A stretch of DNA of 64,000 nt from Parapedobacter flavus. GTDB lineage: Bacteria > Bacteroidota > Bacteroidia > Sphingobacteriales > Sphingobacteriaceae. Of the stretch, positions 50,801 through 59,229 are shown one piece after another (position 1 is the first letter of the stretch; every line of letters begins with the position of its first letter). The stretch lies in contig NZ_JAYKZZ010000020.1 in assembly GCF_035818675.1 (NCBI RefSeq), positions 62,001 through 126,000 on the forward strand, written 5' to 3'. The position numbers and the translations under genes are program-made. Under the pieces are notes generated by a model that saw only the letters and a list, made by a program, of their open reading frames with translations, made no database searches and was not told the origin of the DNA.

Positions 50801-53800
50801 GTTGAAGGTCACCTGCAACCGATCGTGGTTGAGGGAACTGACGAGCCAGTTGTCGCCCGGTTTGAACAGGTCGACCGTTCCGCAGGAAGGCGTGAAATGC
50901 ACCGATAGGTACGTGGATGCTTTGGATAGGGAATCATCCACATCCCGTGTGCCAATCCAGGAGCACGCCGGTGCGATGACCAGTTCGAGGTCGTCGTATT
51001 GGTAGGCGATGGGCCCGCGGTATACTTCAAGCGTGATGCGGGCGGAATCCTGTGGCTGGACGAAGAAAGATGCAGGCGTATTGTTGATGATCGTGCCACC
51101 CAGGTAAACACGGGCCCCGTTGGGGTTGCTCCTGGGGTTCACGAAAACGATGTACTCGCGGGCTTCTTCCGTTACACTTTCGTTGCCGATGCTTATCGTA
51201 AACGTGGCGGGCTCTTCGGCGGGGACATTTACCAGTTTCGAATTGCCAGATACAGCGATGACGGGTAGGTCGCGTTGCAACGTGCCGATTTCGTAGGGGC
51301 ATGACGACGACCCACCGTATACGCCGAAGATGGGGGTTTTATAGGTCGGATCGACGTATGTATTCAGGCTGAAACTGTCGCCGATGTCGTCATCGCTGAG
51401 GAAAATCTCGATCTCATTGTTTATTTCTCCTTCGCGGGTCAAAATGGTGCCGTCTACAATGGTATGTACGGTGGCGGATGCGCCGACTTCGTTCCGCATC
51501 AGGTCACTTTCGCCCACCTGGATACCGCCGGTTGCGGTGAGGTCCCAGTCGATATAAACTTCATATTCAAAATTGTCGATGTAGGTCATGTTGTTTTGCA
51601 GCGTAAACCGGTAATCAACGCCATTGGAAAACGTAATGTTTTTCTGCATGGCATACAGGTCGCCCGTGCTATTTTTCAGCTTATCGACGATTTCGCTGCT
51701 GGCATCTGCCGAATCGAGCTTGTTTTGCATCGCTTCCTGGACCATTTCCTCATAGAAGGGGGCCAATTCACCGTTATGTCCATTGGCCAAGGCCTGTATG
51801 CTGTCCACGTTATGCAACACCTTGTTGTACACCCGGATCTGTTCCCGGTACCGGTTAATCTCGTTGCGTAGTCGATTGGTTTCCGAAGTATCCTGCTGGG
51901 CTGTTGGCTTGTTCTTTTCGATGCCGATTTGGGTGTTGTTATGCCCGATGAGGTTTTCCAACCGTGGAATTTCCGAATACTGCACTTGGTTGTAGGTATA
52001 CATCACGATGCTTTCCATCCCTTGGTCGGCCAGGTCGGCCGCTTGGAAGTGGCTCAGTTTTCCGGGTCCGCCGTTTACTTGGGGTTCGTATACCAGGTGG
52101 TTATAGATGCCGTAAGAGAATACGTTGGTATTGAAGAAGAGGATATCGCCGCCCTTGCCGGCATTGAATTCGCCGTCCTGACTGGTGGTGATTTCTTCCT
52201 CCACGGTGAATACGTGCTGGAAACCACGATCGCCTTCGTTATTCCGACCGGCAACCAAGCTGGTTTCTACCCGGCCGAATAGGTTTACACCAAAGATGTT
52301 GGAATTGAAGCCCAGCGAAGCGTTGATCCCTGCACTGCCGCTGGTGCCGTATTTTTTGGTTTCGCGCCAGGTGAATTGCGAGCCTTTCTTGATGCGCGCG
52401 TACGACTGGTCGCCAGGTGGGCGATGCAGAATCAGGTAGGGGATGTTCGGGCTGGATACCACGCCTTTTCCTTCTTCTTCGCGCGATCCCACCACCGTGG
52501 CAAACAACGTTTTACTATGCGTCAGCTGCGAGGCGCCCATCCCCACCTTAGCAAATAACTGGAAGGACTTTTCGTGGAACGGCGCCACGCTGAAGTTTGG
52601 AGCGCCCGGTACCAGCTGATAAGTGAACGGTTGGTACCGGCCGCTTGCCGGGTCGTGTGGCAGGTAGCGGTACCGTTGCGCCTTATTGATGTCGCCGATG
52701 CCATCATAAATCTCAATGATGGCCGAATCTACCGGATGTTGGTAAGCTTCGCCATACAGGTCATAGGCTTCCACCACCCGGAATCGTAACAGTTCCTGCA
52801 CACCCTGTTCGAGCAGATACAGCTTATCGCTGTATTTGCTCCGCGCCGCGCCCCACTGGTTAATGACCTGTGGTTCTAGTTTGCCGGGCTGGAGGAGGTT
52901 ATTCCGATCCCAATCGGCTTCGTCGTCCCATACAATATCGAGCTCCTGGTGGTAAACGAAATGCAGGTTGGGGTTGGCGACCTCCCGGTAGGCTATGTGC
53001 ATGGTATCTAGTCCAAACTCGCCGGCGCGGATGGTGTCCTGTATTTCGTAGGGACCAGTGGTCGGGTCATCCGGATCATGGTCTTGATTGACGATGGTTC
53101 GGATTTCATCTTGCGGCGGATCGAGTATGACCGAGTCGCGGAAGGCTTCCACAGTATCGCGCTCAAACAAGGAGATCCGTTGTTTGAGCTTCCGGAAAAA
53201 TTCCTGTTTGTTGGTGTTCACCAAGGCATTGGCATTGGAATAGGGAAGGTCGGGGTTGTTGCGTTCAATGATATGGGTGGCATATACTTCGTAAGCCAGG
53301 GCAGGCAATACCACGATGGCACTACCGTTGGTGTTTCCGGGATTGTCGGTTTTGATGTGCACGGGCTGTCCGTTCCAGACATAGGTGTTGGCATCTGTCC
53401 AGCTCTCCGCCGATAGTCCTCCATGGATGTCATTTCCGGGGTCGTTGTCAAATGGCCCCGTGTCGGTAAGCGATGTAGTATTGCCGTTGGCGTACACCGG
53501 CAACGGCGGAAATACACGCGTTGGTAGGGGCGTGCCATAGCCATCGATGGGCCTGATGTCCATCAGGATCTCTTCGCCTACCGGGAATTTGCCGTCCGTG
53601 GCATACACGTGCAATTCCAGCGTGTCTGTCTGAAGGTTGATGAAGTTGATGCCATCGACATCGCTTTCGACCGACACGTCATAGCCATAGGCCAATTCGT
53701 TTCGCTGGCCCGTTATGGTCGATACCCCGGTGGTCAATGTGTCTTGGTCGGTATGCAGGGCGAGGGGCCTGATTTTGTGCTGCCGATAGGCCGCCGCAAT

Positions 53801-55279
53801 GTGGTAGGTGCCCGAAGCCGCGAAATTGAGTGCATAGGTGCCGTCTGGCTTTGTGGTGGCGGTATGTACGCCATCCACGTAAATATCGACCGAATCCATG
53901 CCCAGCTTAAAATGTGAATGACTGACCGCATTGTGCAGGTAAAAATACACCTGCCCGGCGAGTGTAAACGAGGCCGTATCTTCAAAACTGACGTTTTTGA
54001 TGTTGTATTCGTCGATGTCCAGTTTGCGCACCAGGGTGTCCGGATTAAACCGCGGTAAATCATACCCCGGTAGTTTGGGAACCACCTGATAGCTGGTGGC
54101 TTCGCCGTAAAAGATTTCCGGAATCTCATAGTACCCGTCGTGCTCGGTGGTGGCGGTGTACATGTACTGCTTCGATTCAATGTTGTTGTCAATCTCGGCC
54201 GTCGATGATGCGGTAATATCGATGCCCGCGATCCCCACACCGGAGCTGTTGCGGACGTAACCGCTTATTTTACCATTGGGTTTGCTGCTGCCTACAGCTT
54301 TGATACTTTTTGCGGTGGTACCCCGCATATTCAATTGGTAGGTGTATGTCATGCCTGCCACTACATCGTTATCGGTATACGTCGTGGCATGTTTCGTGTA
54401 ATCTCGTTCAATTTCCTTTCCGTTACGAATAATGATGATGGCTTCCACACCATGGATATTGTCCAATTTGGGCCATTCGAGTTTAATCTGTCCGCGTTCG
54501 TCAGTACTCGCGTCAAGGTGTATGTTGAATGCGGGTGCTTGTATTTCAACGGATTGATCTTTGACCCAGTCGGAGGGGGCATCGACACCCACGATTGTTT
54601 GTACCGTATAGTGCGTGTCGCTTTGACCTGGGGCAATCGTGGTGTCTACATAATGTAGTACATTTCCATCTACCCGGGCTATTTCGGTGCCATTTCGTTT
54701 GATGAGGTATTGGATATAATCCTCGATAAGGATGCCGGTGCCTTTTTCCCAAGTGATTTCCACGTCTTCATCATTGTTGATCAATTGGGCGACCACGTTT
54801 TCGGGCGGTTTAATCCGTGGTGTCGTAACATCAAAAAAGACCCATCCCCATTTTAACGAACATCCGCCAGAACCGGAGCCCCATTCATAGCGAACGCTCA
54901 GTTCGATAGATCTATTGGGGCCTAGTTCAACCCCTGCAATGCCTGGGGTTGGTCTACTTGCACCATAGCCCTTGTCATGCACTTCTCTCCAACTGCCGCC
55001 GCTATATTTGGATATCAGGACCTGATGTCTCCTGCTCTTACAAAATGGACTACTCGAATTATAGAAAGGGAGCTTATCTCCCCAATTGATATTAACCATG
55101 GATTCGTTGGTGTCAACCTGGGTCAACGTAAACAGGCCTTTTACCGCATCGTCGTCTTTTTGGGCGGATACGGTGTTCCAAAACGAGGGCAGCAACAGTA
55201 GACAGATTATAGGAAACGTCCATCTTGCCCATGCGCGCGGCTTCGAAATACTGCTTATCGAGAAGGAATAGTTTGTCAT
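47891..55279 (-). CDS. Giant T9SS-exported surface protein with C-terminal CHU_C (type B) domain
   Basis: This 2462-residue protein has a signal (hydrophobic 20-35, cleavage near VSAQ). Fibronectin-III-like repeats lie at about 155-330 and carboxypeptidase-regulatory-like domains at about 337-430 and 440-500. A large central region contains a coiled coil near 1110-1170 (LRNEINRYREQIRVYNKVLH). A BACON-like domain is at about 1690-1790. Two GWNW domains are at about 1920 and 2003 (LRAGWNWLSLYV, NQGWNWLGYP). A DUF11-like domain is at about 2250-2370, and the CHU_C domain at about 2376-2462 (LFIPGLFTPNGDGINDVFEI, MGSYGYILTV). No catalytic domain is recognised. Paired with SprF-like protein; likely adhesin or sheath component. 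Confidence 0.9.
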   Translation of the reverse strand: MTNYSFSISSISKPRAWARWTFPIICLLLLPSFWNTVSAQKDDDAVKGLFTLTQVDTNESMVNINWGDKLPFYNSSSPFCKSRRHQVLISKYSGGSWREVHDKGYGASRPTPGIAGVELGPNRSIELSVRYEWGSGSGGCSLKWGWVFFDVTTPRIKPPENVVAQLINNDEDVEITWEKGTGILIEDYIQYLIKRNGTEIARVDGNVLHYVDTTIAPGQSDTHYTVQTIVGVDAPSDWVKDQSVEIQAPAFNIHLDASTDERGQIKLEWPKLDNIHGVEAIIIIRNGKEIERDYTKHATTYTDNDVVAGMTYTYQLNMRGTTAKSIKAVGSSKPNGKISGYVRNSSGVGIAGIDITASSTAEIDNNIESKQYMYTATTEHDGYYEIPEIFYGEATSYQVVPKLPGYDLPRFNPDTLVRKLDIDEYNIKNVSFEDTASFTLAGQVYFYLHNAVSHSHFKLGMDSVDIYVDGVHTATTKPDGTYALNFAASGTYHIAAAYRQHKIRPLALHTDQDTLTTGVSTITGQRNELAYGYDVSVESDVDGINFINLQTDTLELHVYATDGKFPVGEEILMDIRPIDGYGTPLPTRVFPPLPVYANGNTTSLTDTGPFDNDPGNDIHGGLSAESWTDANTYVWNGQPVHIKTDNPGNTNGSAIVVLPALAYEVYATHIIERNNPDLPYSNANALVNTNKQEFFRKLKQRISLFERDTVEAFRDSVILDPPQDEIRTIVNQDHDPDDPTTGPYEIQDTIRAGEFGLDTMHIAYREVANPNLHFVYHQELDIVWDDEADWDRNNLLQPGKLEPQVINQWGAARSKYSDKLYLLEQGVQELLRFRVVEAYDLYGEAYQHPVDSAIIEIYDGIGDINKAQRYRYLPHDPASGRYQPFTYQLVPGAPNFSVAPFHEKSFQLFAKVGMGASQLTHSKTLFATVVGSREEEGKGVVSSPNIPYLILHRPPGDQSYARIKKGSQFTWRETKKYGTSGSAGINASLGFNSNIFGVNLFGRVETSLVAGRNNEGDRGFQHVFTVEEEITTSQDGEFNAGKGGDILFFNTNVFSYGIYNHLVYEPQVNGGPGKLSHFQAADLADQGMESIVMYTYNQVQYSEIPRLENLIGHNNTQIGIEKNKPTAQQDTSETNRLRNEINRYREQIRVYNKVLHNVDSIQALANGHNGELAPFYEEMVQEAMQNKLDSADASSEIVDKLKNSTGDLYAMQKNITFSNGVDYRFTLQNNMTYIDNFEYEVYIDWDLTATGGIQVGESDLMRNEVGASATVHTIVDGTILTREGEINNEIEIFLSDDDIGDSFSLNTYVDPTYKTPIFGVYGGSSSCPYEIGTLQRDLPVIAVSGNSKLVNVPAEEPATFTISIGNESVTEEAREYIVFVNPRSNPNGARVYLGGTIINNTPASFFVQPQDSARITLEVYRGPIAYQYDDLELVIAPACSWIGTRDVDDSLSKASTYLSVHFTPSCGTVDLFKPGDNWLVSSLNHDRLQVTFNEYDPNNPNLREIRLQYRRKTGQQAGTVMEDWVDVVSLAPSQLMDAFYDYLMDVSGLPDGDFELRATSVCTDGYYYSDVYAGTIDRTNVNIYGLPEPANGIYGIGSGIRVAFNTTLAASQPTLSVWLEEDGTGETIPVTYVMNAQRNEISITPVAGDGAFDLLETKQINAFLSGAIADNANEQQDTIQWSFIVNRSPVYWNPASVAIVAEANTDTAFAAMLSNKTAANHSFTITEYPQWLTPTITSGNVVPFGSVNIDFAIDNRLNPGTYQDTVVALINDKNQYLIVTVNVIKASPNWQVNPADFTHQMNIVAQFSRDESDLLLSRDILDKIAVFVGDEPRGVASITYEPTYDTYVAYVTAYSNNPTGERLSFRLWDAIPGLEYESTERLDFATNGHVGNVSTPYIAHAAGIYQSIPLRAGWNWLSLYVEGGDMSTDNVLKHIEADDQTIIKTLFGNSSYSQFTATDGWVGTLDTLNVYQSYMMYLSQADTLKVFGQLPETAVMLTLNQGWNWLGYPRYYNTDINAYFGGATPDDKDKIVGQDGFAEYDAAAGQWFGSLRYLQPNHGYRYYSQQGLTFEVGVPDAAPAPIRFMGMRMMVAGTARALAQTPQININPFAVVTSSVDPTVTANTIERPYHSTLTSTILQDGVPVTDPENYEVWVRVNGELVNIVAPISGPDETVSSFIPVFGDDTETGQEIELVVHDKARGQAYEAYVIPSNNADIPYSPSQAVDLRFEADAVSGTVQQPMAIVLEGASDLSLSHSVEQTEVMLNGTFNYVIRVSNPSAEVAINVALSDTVAAAFEVVSVSGGAQFDSGNRTVKQTFVALQPGEEREIVLQLQASQVGTHQVSRGLITANNDRDASNDTGQPIVVNVSDARADAERLFIPGLFTPNGDGINDVFEIVGLPEYFPENELVIYNKSYNTIYQKTNYRNDWGGDNLPMGSYGYILTVKTATGEEKVYKGFVTITY

Positions 55280-55397
55280 TTTCCGGTTTTAAATTAGGAG
55301 GCAACCGATGCGTATACCCAAGTGAATAAAAGGACCAGTTACAATTGATTAATGGATCGTAGCGCAAAGATGAAGGATCCGTGCAGTAGATCATATC

Positions 55398-55453
55398 CCC
55401 TTTTTGGGGGAGAGGGTGAAAAAATGAAGACTTATCCCCCCAAGGGGGGAGCG
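55398..55453. other. G/C-run hairpins between divergent genes
   Basis: Two short inverted repeats, CCCC-TTTT-TGGGG near 55398-55412 and CCCCCC-AA-GGGGGG near 55436-55449, separated by an A-rich stretch, lie between the divergent T9SS gene and regulator gene. They could be structured leader, terminator-like or regulatory elements. Confidence 0.45.
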
Positions 55454-55473
55454 GACAAGTGGGTTGGATGTGT

Positions 55474-55481
55474 TATCTTTG
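55474..55481 (+). promoter_or_regulatory. Promoter box of the NarL-type regulator (near-leaderless)
   Basis: TATCTTTG ends 4 bases before the ATG at 55486, so transcription would begin at or just inside the start codon. Confidence 0.55.
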
Positions 55482-55485
55482 GCCT

Positions 55486-56109
55486 ATGGTAACAATCGGA
55501 ATCATCGAAGATGACGACAGCATCCGGGAGATGTTGGCCCGGTTCTTTTCGAGCAACCACGGCTACCAGTGCGTGCTGGCAGCGGATTCTGTGGAACAAT
55601 TTATGCAACTGTGGCCGGTAGACACACGGATCGACGTGGTGCTGACAGATATCGGTTTGCCGGGCCTGTCGGGCATCCGGGGGGTGCCCCTCATCAAGAA
55701 ACGGTGCCCCAGCTGCCAGGTTATCATGCTTACCATCTACGACAATGCCGAGAAAATCTTCCAGTCCTTGTGTGCAGGTGCGTCGGGTTACCTCCTCAAG
55801 CAAACGCCGCTCCCCGAGATTAAGCAAGCGGTGCAAACGCTGCTCGACGGCGGCTCGCCCATGTCGCCGGCCATCGCCCGTAAGGTGGTTGCCTACTTCC
55901 ACCCCAAGAACACCCCGCAACTGGTGCAAACCCTTACGCCGCGCGAAACCCAAGTGGTGCAGGCCATCGAGGAGGGACTGTCTAACAAGGAAGTTGCCAT
56001 CCGGCTTTCCGTCGGTTTGGAAACGGTGAAGACCCACATTAAAAATATCTACAGCAAGCTCGAAGTGAATTCGCGCCATGCCCTGATTTCGCGCCGTTCA
56101 CAACGTTAA
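55486..56109 (+). CDS. NarL/FixJ-family response regulator
   Basis: The start at 55486 (MVTIGIIEDDDSIREMLARF) gives 207 residues. The receiver has acidic pocket EDDD, phospho-acceptor Asp in VVLTDIGLPG (about 59), conserved Thr in MLTIYDN and Lys in YLLKQTP. The LuxR-type DNA-binding domain spans about 145-205 (LTPRETQVVQAIEEGLSNKE, VGLETVKTHIKNIYSKLEV). The kinase gene follows 108 bases later on the same strand, so the two form a two-component system. It is divergent from the giant T9SS protein gene, which may be a target. Confidence 0.93.
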   Translation: MVTIGIIEDDDSIREMLARFFSSNHGYQCVLAADSVEQFMQLWPVDTRIDVVLTDIGLPGLSGIRGVPLIKKRCPSCQVIMLTIYDNAEKIFQSLCAGASGYLLKQTPLPEIKQAVQTLLDGGSPMSPAIARKVVAYFHPKNTPQLVQTLTPRETQVVQAIEEGLSNKEVAIRLSVGLETVKTHIKNIYSKLEVNSRHALISRRSQR

Positions 56110-56165
56110 CGGGTCGCATCGGTACGACCGGCCGTGATTTCCCTAGGAATACCCGTGCAAAACAT

Positions 56166-56173
56166 TACCTTTG
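56166..56173 (+). promoter_or_regulatory. Promoter box before the propeller kinase
   Basis: TACCTTTG lies 44 bases before the kinase ATG, allowing separate transcription from the regulator. Confidence 0.5.
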
Positions 56174-56217
56174 GTGTATATTAAACTAACGACCTGATCA
56201 GTCGACGCCAATGCGTA

Positions 56218-59190
56218 ATGAACTATCCAATTAAATCGATGTTTCGCAGCATATTATGTGGTTGTCTTTTGCTCATGGCTTTGCCGTGGATTGCCTACGC
56301 GCAGTCTTTTCGGCAAGTCGTGCTCGATCTAGCGGAAGTATCGGGCGTCATGGTGCACAACGTAGCCGAGGATAGCAAAGGGTTAATCTGGTTCAGTACC
56401 TATAACGGCCTTTTCCGATATGACGGGCAGCAGACCATCCGCCTCACGGAATCCATCCGTGATCTGGGCTTCCGAGGTAATTTCCACAGTGTATTCATCG
56501 ATGATCGCGACCGCGTGTGGCTCCCTTCCGACGATAATATCGCTCTGCTCAATCCCGTCGACTGGACCCTCCATTTCCTCCCTGATTCGCTCGCCGCCTA
56601 CCTCACCGATACGCGCGTTACGGCAGTGAACCTGCTGGACCGGTCGGAAATAGCCGTTTGCTATGACAACGGGTATGTGATTATCAGTGAGGAGGGAGGC
56701 TTCCGGTTGATTAAAGACCTCGCCGCTGCAACCCAACGCACGGGGTTGCGCCATGCTGCTACCGCGGTAGCCAAATGGCGCGGCCGTTATTGGCTGGCCG
56801 GGGCGGGCAAGTTGTTTTACCGGGCGATTGATGCCCGTGTACACGATGCGGGCATCGTTCCCTTGGCAGATTGTTCCATGAGGGTCAATTGCCTGATTCC
56901 GTTGGATGATAAGCTGGTATTCGACCAAGAGTCGCAGGGGATGTATGCGTATGACGGCCGTGGCGTTTTCCGGATGGATGGCCCGCTTTCCGAGCTATTG
57001 TCGGATATTGGCTTTTATGAAATGACGTTCAATAGTACGTATTTGGCCGTTGCCTCCGTGGGCAATAATTTAAACCGCAGTGCGTATTATTTCCGTTTGG
57101 AGGCATTGTCAGATGCGCCATATGATACCATCAACGGGCTATTTCCCGAAAACTACCTCAATTCCATCCAATTCGGGCAGCACGATGTATTAATCGGGGC
57201 TGGCAGCATGGGGGTTGGCGTAGTGTATCCCACCCTCGCCCAAATCAACGTTTATAATCCGCTGTCGCACACGGGCAACAGCAGCATGCGGGCCATCCAC
57301 GTCTTTCCCGATGGCACGCTGTTTTGTTCGGGCTACGGAGGGACGGTGCTTGCCCAACATGATGGCAAGCAGCTGGCCTACAACAGCCAGTATGTGTACG
57401 TGGCGTATCCGTTGGACGACCATACCCTGCTGTGCGGCTCGGATCGGCAAGGCTTGTTTCTGTATGATAAACGAACCAACATATTCAGTCCATATACCAC
57501 CATCAACGCCGACGGTATTCCGGGGTACGTGTCTGACTACCTGTATTCCATCGACCGCTTAGGCAAGCAGATGGCATTGGGTACCCACCAGGGGGTACTC
57601 TTACTGGATATGCAGACCCGAGCGCTTGGTCCGCTATGCGACAGCGCGGGGAGACAAGTGGGTAAAAATAACTGGGTAAGAAAGGTCGAGTTTGCTGGAG
57701 ATACGTTGTGGATGGCAACCAATAACGGATTGTATACATTCCATCGCGGTGTTTATCAGCGGATTTTCCCACGCGAACCGCAGTCCCGGTATGGTGTCTA
57801 CGATTTCCAGCTTTTCCCCGGAGAAGGTGAAATATGGGTAGCAACAAATGGTAATGGATTGTTTTCCATCGATTACACCGGCCGGGCGACGGCGCATTTC
57901 GACAGTCAAACGCAGCTGCATACGGACGTTGTTTTTAGCTTATTGTCCGCCGGAAATCTGTTGTTTGCCGGAACGGACAGGGGGCTGTTCGTCCGGACAG
58001 ACAGCAATTTCCGTTTCTTGACAGTGGCCGACGGACTCGCGAGCCGGGAATTTAACCATGGGTCGGGCTTTTACGACCGCCAGTCGGGAAACGTTTACGT
58101 GGGCGGGATAAATGGTATCACCGTGCTGCAACTGGATGCGGTCAATAACATCCCGAAGCCGTCCCCACGGCTCTGTTTTGGTGCCGCGGTGGTCTATAAT
58201 GAAGCTTCCCGGCAAACGCGGCACCTCTACCATTTGCCGTACCAGGAAGAAGCCCGCCTCACCTTGCGCGCAAACGAAGAACTGCTTTCTGTCTATCCGG
58301 CTAAGCCGTTCGCCTACCGCGAACGGTATATGGTGGGCTATCGTATCGTCGGACTGGCAGACGACTGGCAGCGAATGGCCGATGGGCAGCTTGTTTCATT
58401 GATCCGGGCCTCCCCAGGAGACTATACATTGCAGGTCCGTGCCGAAGGTGACAAGAAGGGGGCCGAGGGGATCTCCCTGTATATCGAAAAGGAACCGGCA
58501 TGGTACCAAACGCTACTCTTTAAGGTAGCCGTGGTATGCCTGGTGTTGGCAGGCTTATGGGTGTTTTTCCGTTATCGCGTTAAAGCCATTAAATCCGAGC
58601 AGCGGCTCCGTAACCAGATTGCCCGTGATCTACACGATGAAGTAGGGGGCACCTTGACGGGTATTTCTATCCGTGCCGATTTTATGCGGCTTTCGATGCC
58701 CGACAAGATGGCGGCCGATTTGGTGAAGATCGCTGAATCAAGCCGCCATGCCATCAGTGCCATGAACGACATGGTTTGGTCTATCGATGCCCGGTTGGAT
58801 AATGCAGCCGGACTGGTGAGTCGTATTCGTGAAAGTACCAACCAACTGCTCGAACGGAGCGATATGGTGGTGAAATTTGATGTGGTGGGTGCCGATAAAG
58901 CTACAGCGATACCGCAAACGGTGCGGCAGAATATCTATCTCATAGCTAAAGAGGCTGTTAATAATTGCTGTAAACATGCGCATGCAACTCAACTGGAGAT
59001 TGGACTGCAATTCGCCCACAGGGAAATCCGGTTGAAGATAGGTGACAACGGTTGGGGATTTGATACGGCAAGGCAGGCGGATGGCCGGGGGCTTCGCAAT
59101 ATGGCCAGCCGTGCGGCAAGAATCAACGCGGTGTATACCGTGAGCTCGGACGAGAGAGGGACGTGCTTAGCGTTGCATTGTTGTTTTTAA
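56218..59190 (+). CDS. Two-component sensor histidine kinase with beta-propeller sensor (HisKA_3)
   Basis: This 990-residue protein has a signal peptide (to AYAQ) and a periplasmic sensor of about 700 residues with propeller repeats (AEDSKGLIWFSTYNGLFRYD, EIWVATNGNGLFSIDY, LLFAGTDRGLFV). A Y_Y_Y domain lies at about 690-755 and one membrane helix near 768-785 (LLFKVAVVCLVLAGLWVFF). The HisKA_3 dimerisation domain has phospho-acceptor His in NQIARDLHDEVGGTLTGI, and the HATPase has KEAVNNCCKHAHAT and IGDNGWGFD. Unlike hybrid kinases of this group it has no fused regulator; its partner is the NarL protein just upstream. The ligand is unknown. Confidence 0.93.
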   Translation: MNYPIKSMFRSILCGCLLLMALPWIAYAQSFRQVVLDLAEVSGVMVHNVAEDSKGLIWFSTYNGLFRYDGQQTIRLTESIRDLGFRGNFHSVFIDDRDRVWLPSDDNIALLNPVDWTLHFLPDSLAAYLTDTRVTAVNLLDRSEIAVCYDNGYVIISEEGGFRLIKDLAAATQRTGLRHAATAVAKWRGRYWLAGAGKLFYRAIDARVHDAGIVPLADCSMRVNCLIPLDDKLVFDQESQGMYAYDGRGVFRMDGPLSELLSDIGFYEMTFNSTYLAVASVGNNLNRSAYYFRLEALSDAPYDTINGLFPENYLNSIQFGQHDVLIGAGSMGVGVVYPTLAQINVYNPLSHTGNSSMRAIHVFPDGTLFCSGYGGTVLAQHDGKQLAYNSQYVYVAYPLDDHTLLCGSDRQGLFLYDKRTNIFSPYTTINADGIPGYVSDYLYSIDRLGKQMALGTHQGVLLLDMQTRALGPLCDSAGRQVGKNNWVRKVEFAGDTLWMATNNGLYTFHRGVYQRIFPREPQSRYGVYDFQLFPGEGEIWVATNGNGLFSIDYTGRATAHFDSQTQLHTDVVFSLLSAGNLLFAGTDRGLFVRTDSNFRFLTVADGLASREFNHGSGFYDRQSGNVYVGGINGITVLQLDAVNNIPKPSPRLCFGAAVVYNEASRQTRHLYHLPYQEEARLTLRANEELLSVYPAKPFAYRERYMVGYRIVGLADDWQRMADGQLVSLIRASPGDYTLQVRAEGDKKGAEGISLYIEKEPAWYQTLLFKVAVVCLVLAGLWVFFRYRVKAIKSEQRLRNQIARDLHDEVGGTLTGISIRADFMRLSMPDKMAADLVKIAESSRHAISAMNDMVWSIDARLDNAAGLVSRIRESTNQLLERSDMVVKFDVVGADKATAIPQTVRQNIYLIAKEAVNNCCKHAHATQLEIGLQFAHREIRLKIGDNGWGFDTARQADGRGLRNMASRAARINAVYTVSSDERGTCLALHCCF

Positions 59191-59217
59191 CTGCTTGCAT
59201 TTGAGAGGTAGGTTAGC

Positions 59218-59225
59218 TAAGTTTG
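59218..59225 (+). promoter_or_regulatory. Promoter box with almost no leader
   Basis: TAAGTTTG ends 4 bases before the ATG at 59230, the same spacing as at 55474-55486. Confidence 0.5.
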
Positions 59226-59229
59226 CCCT

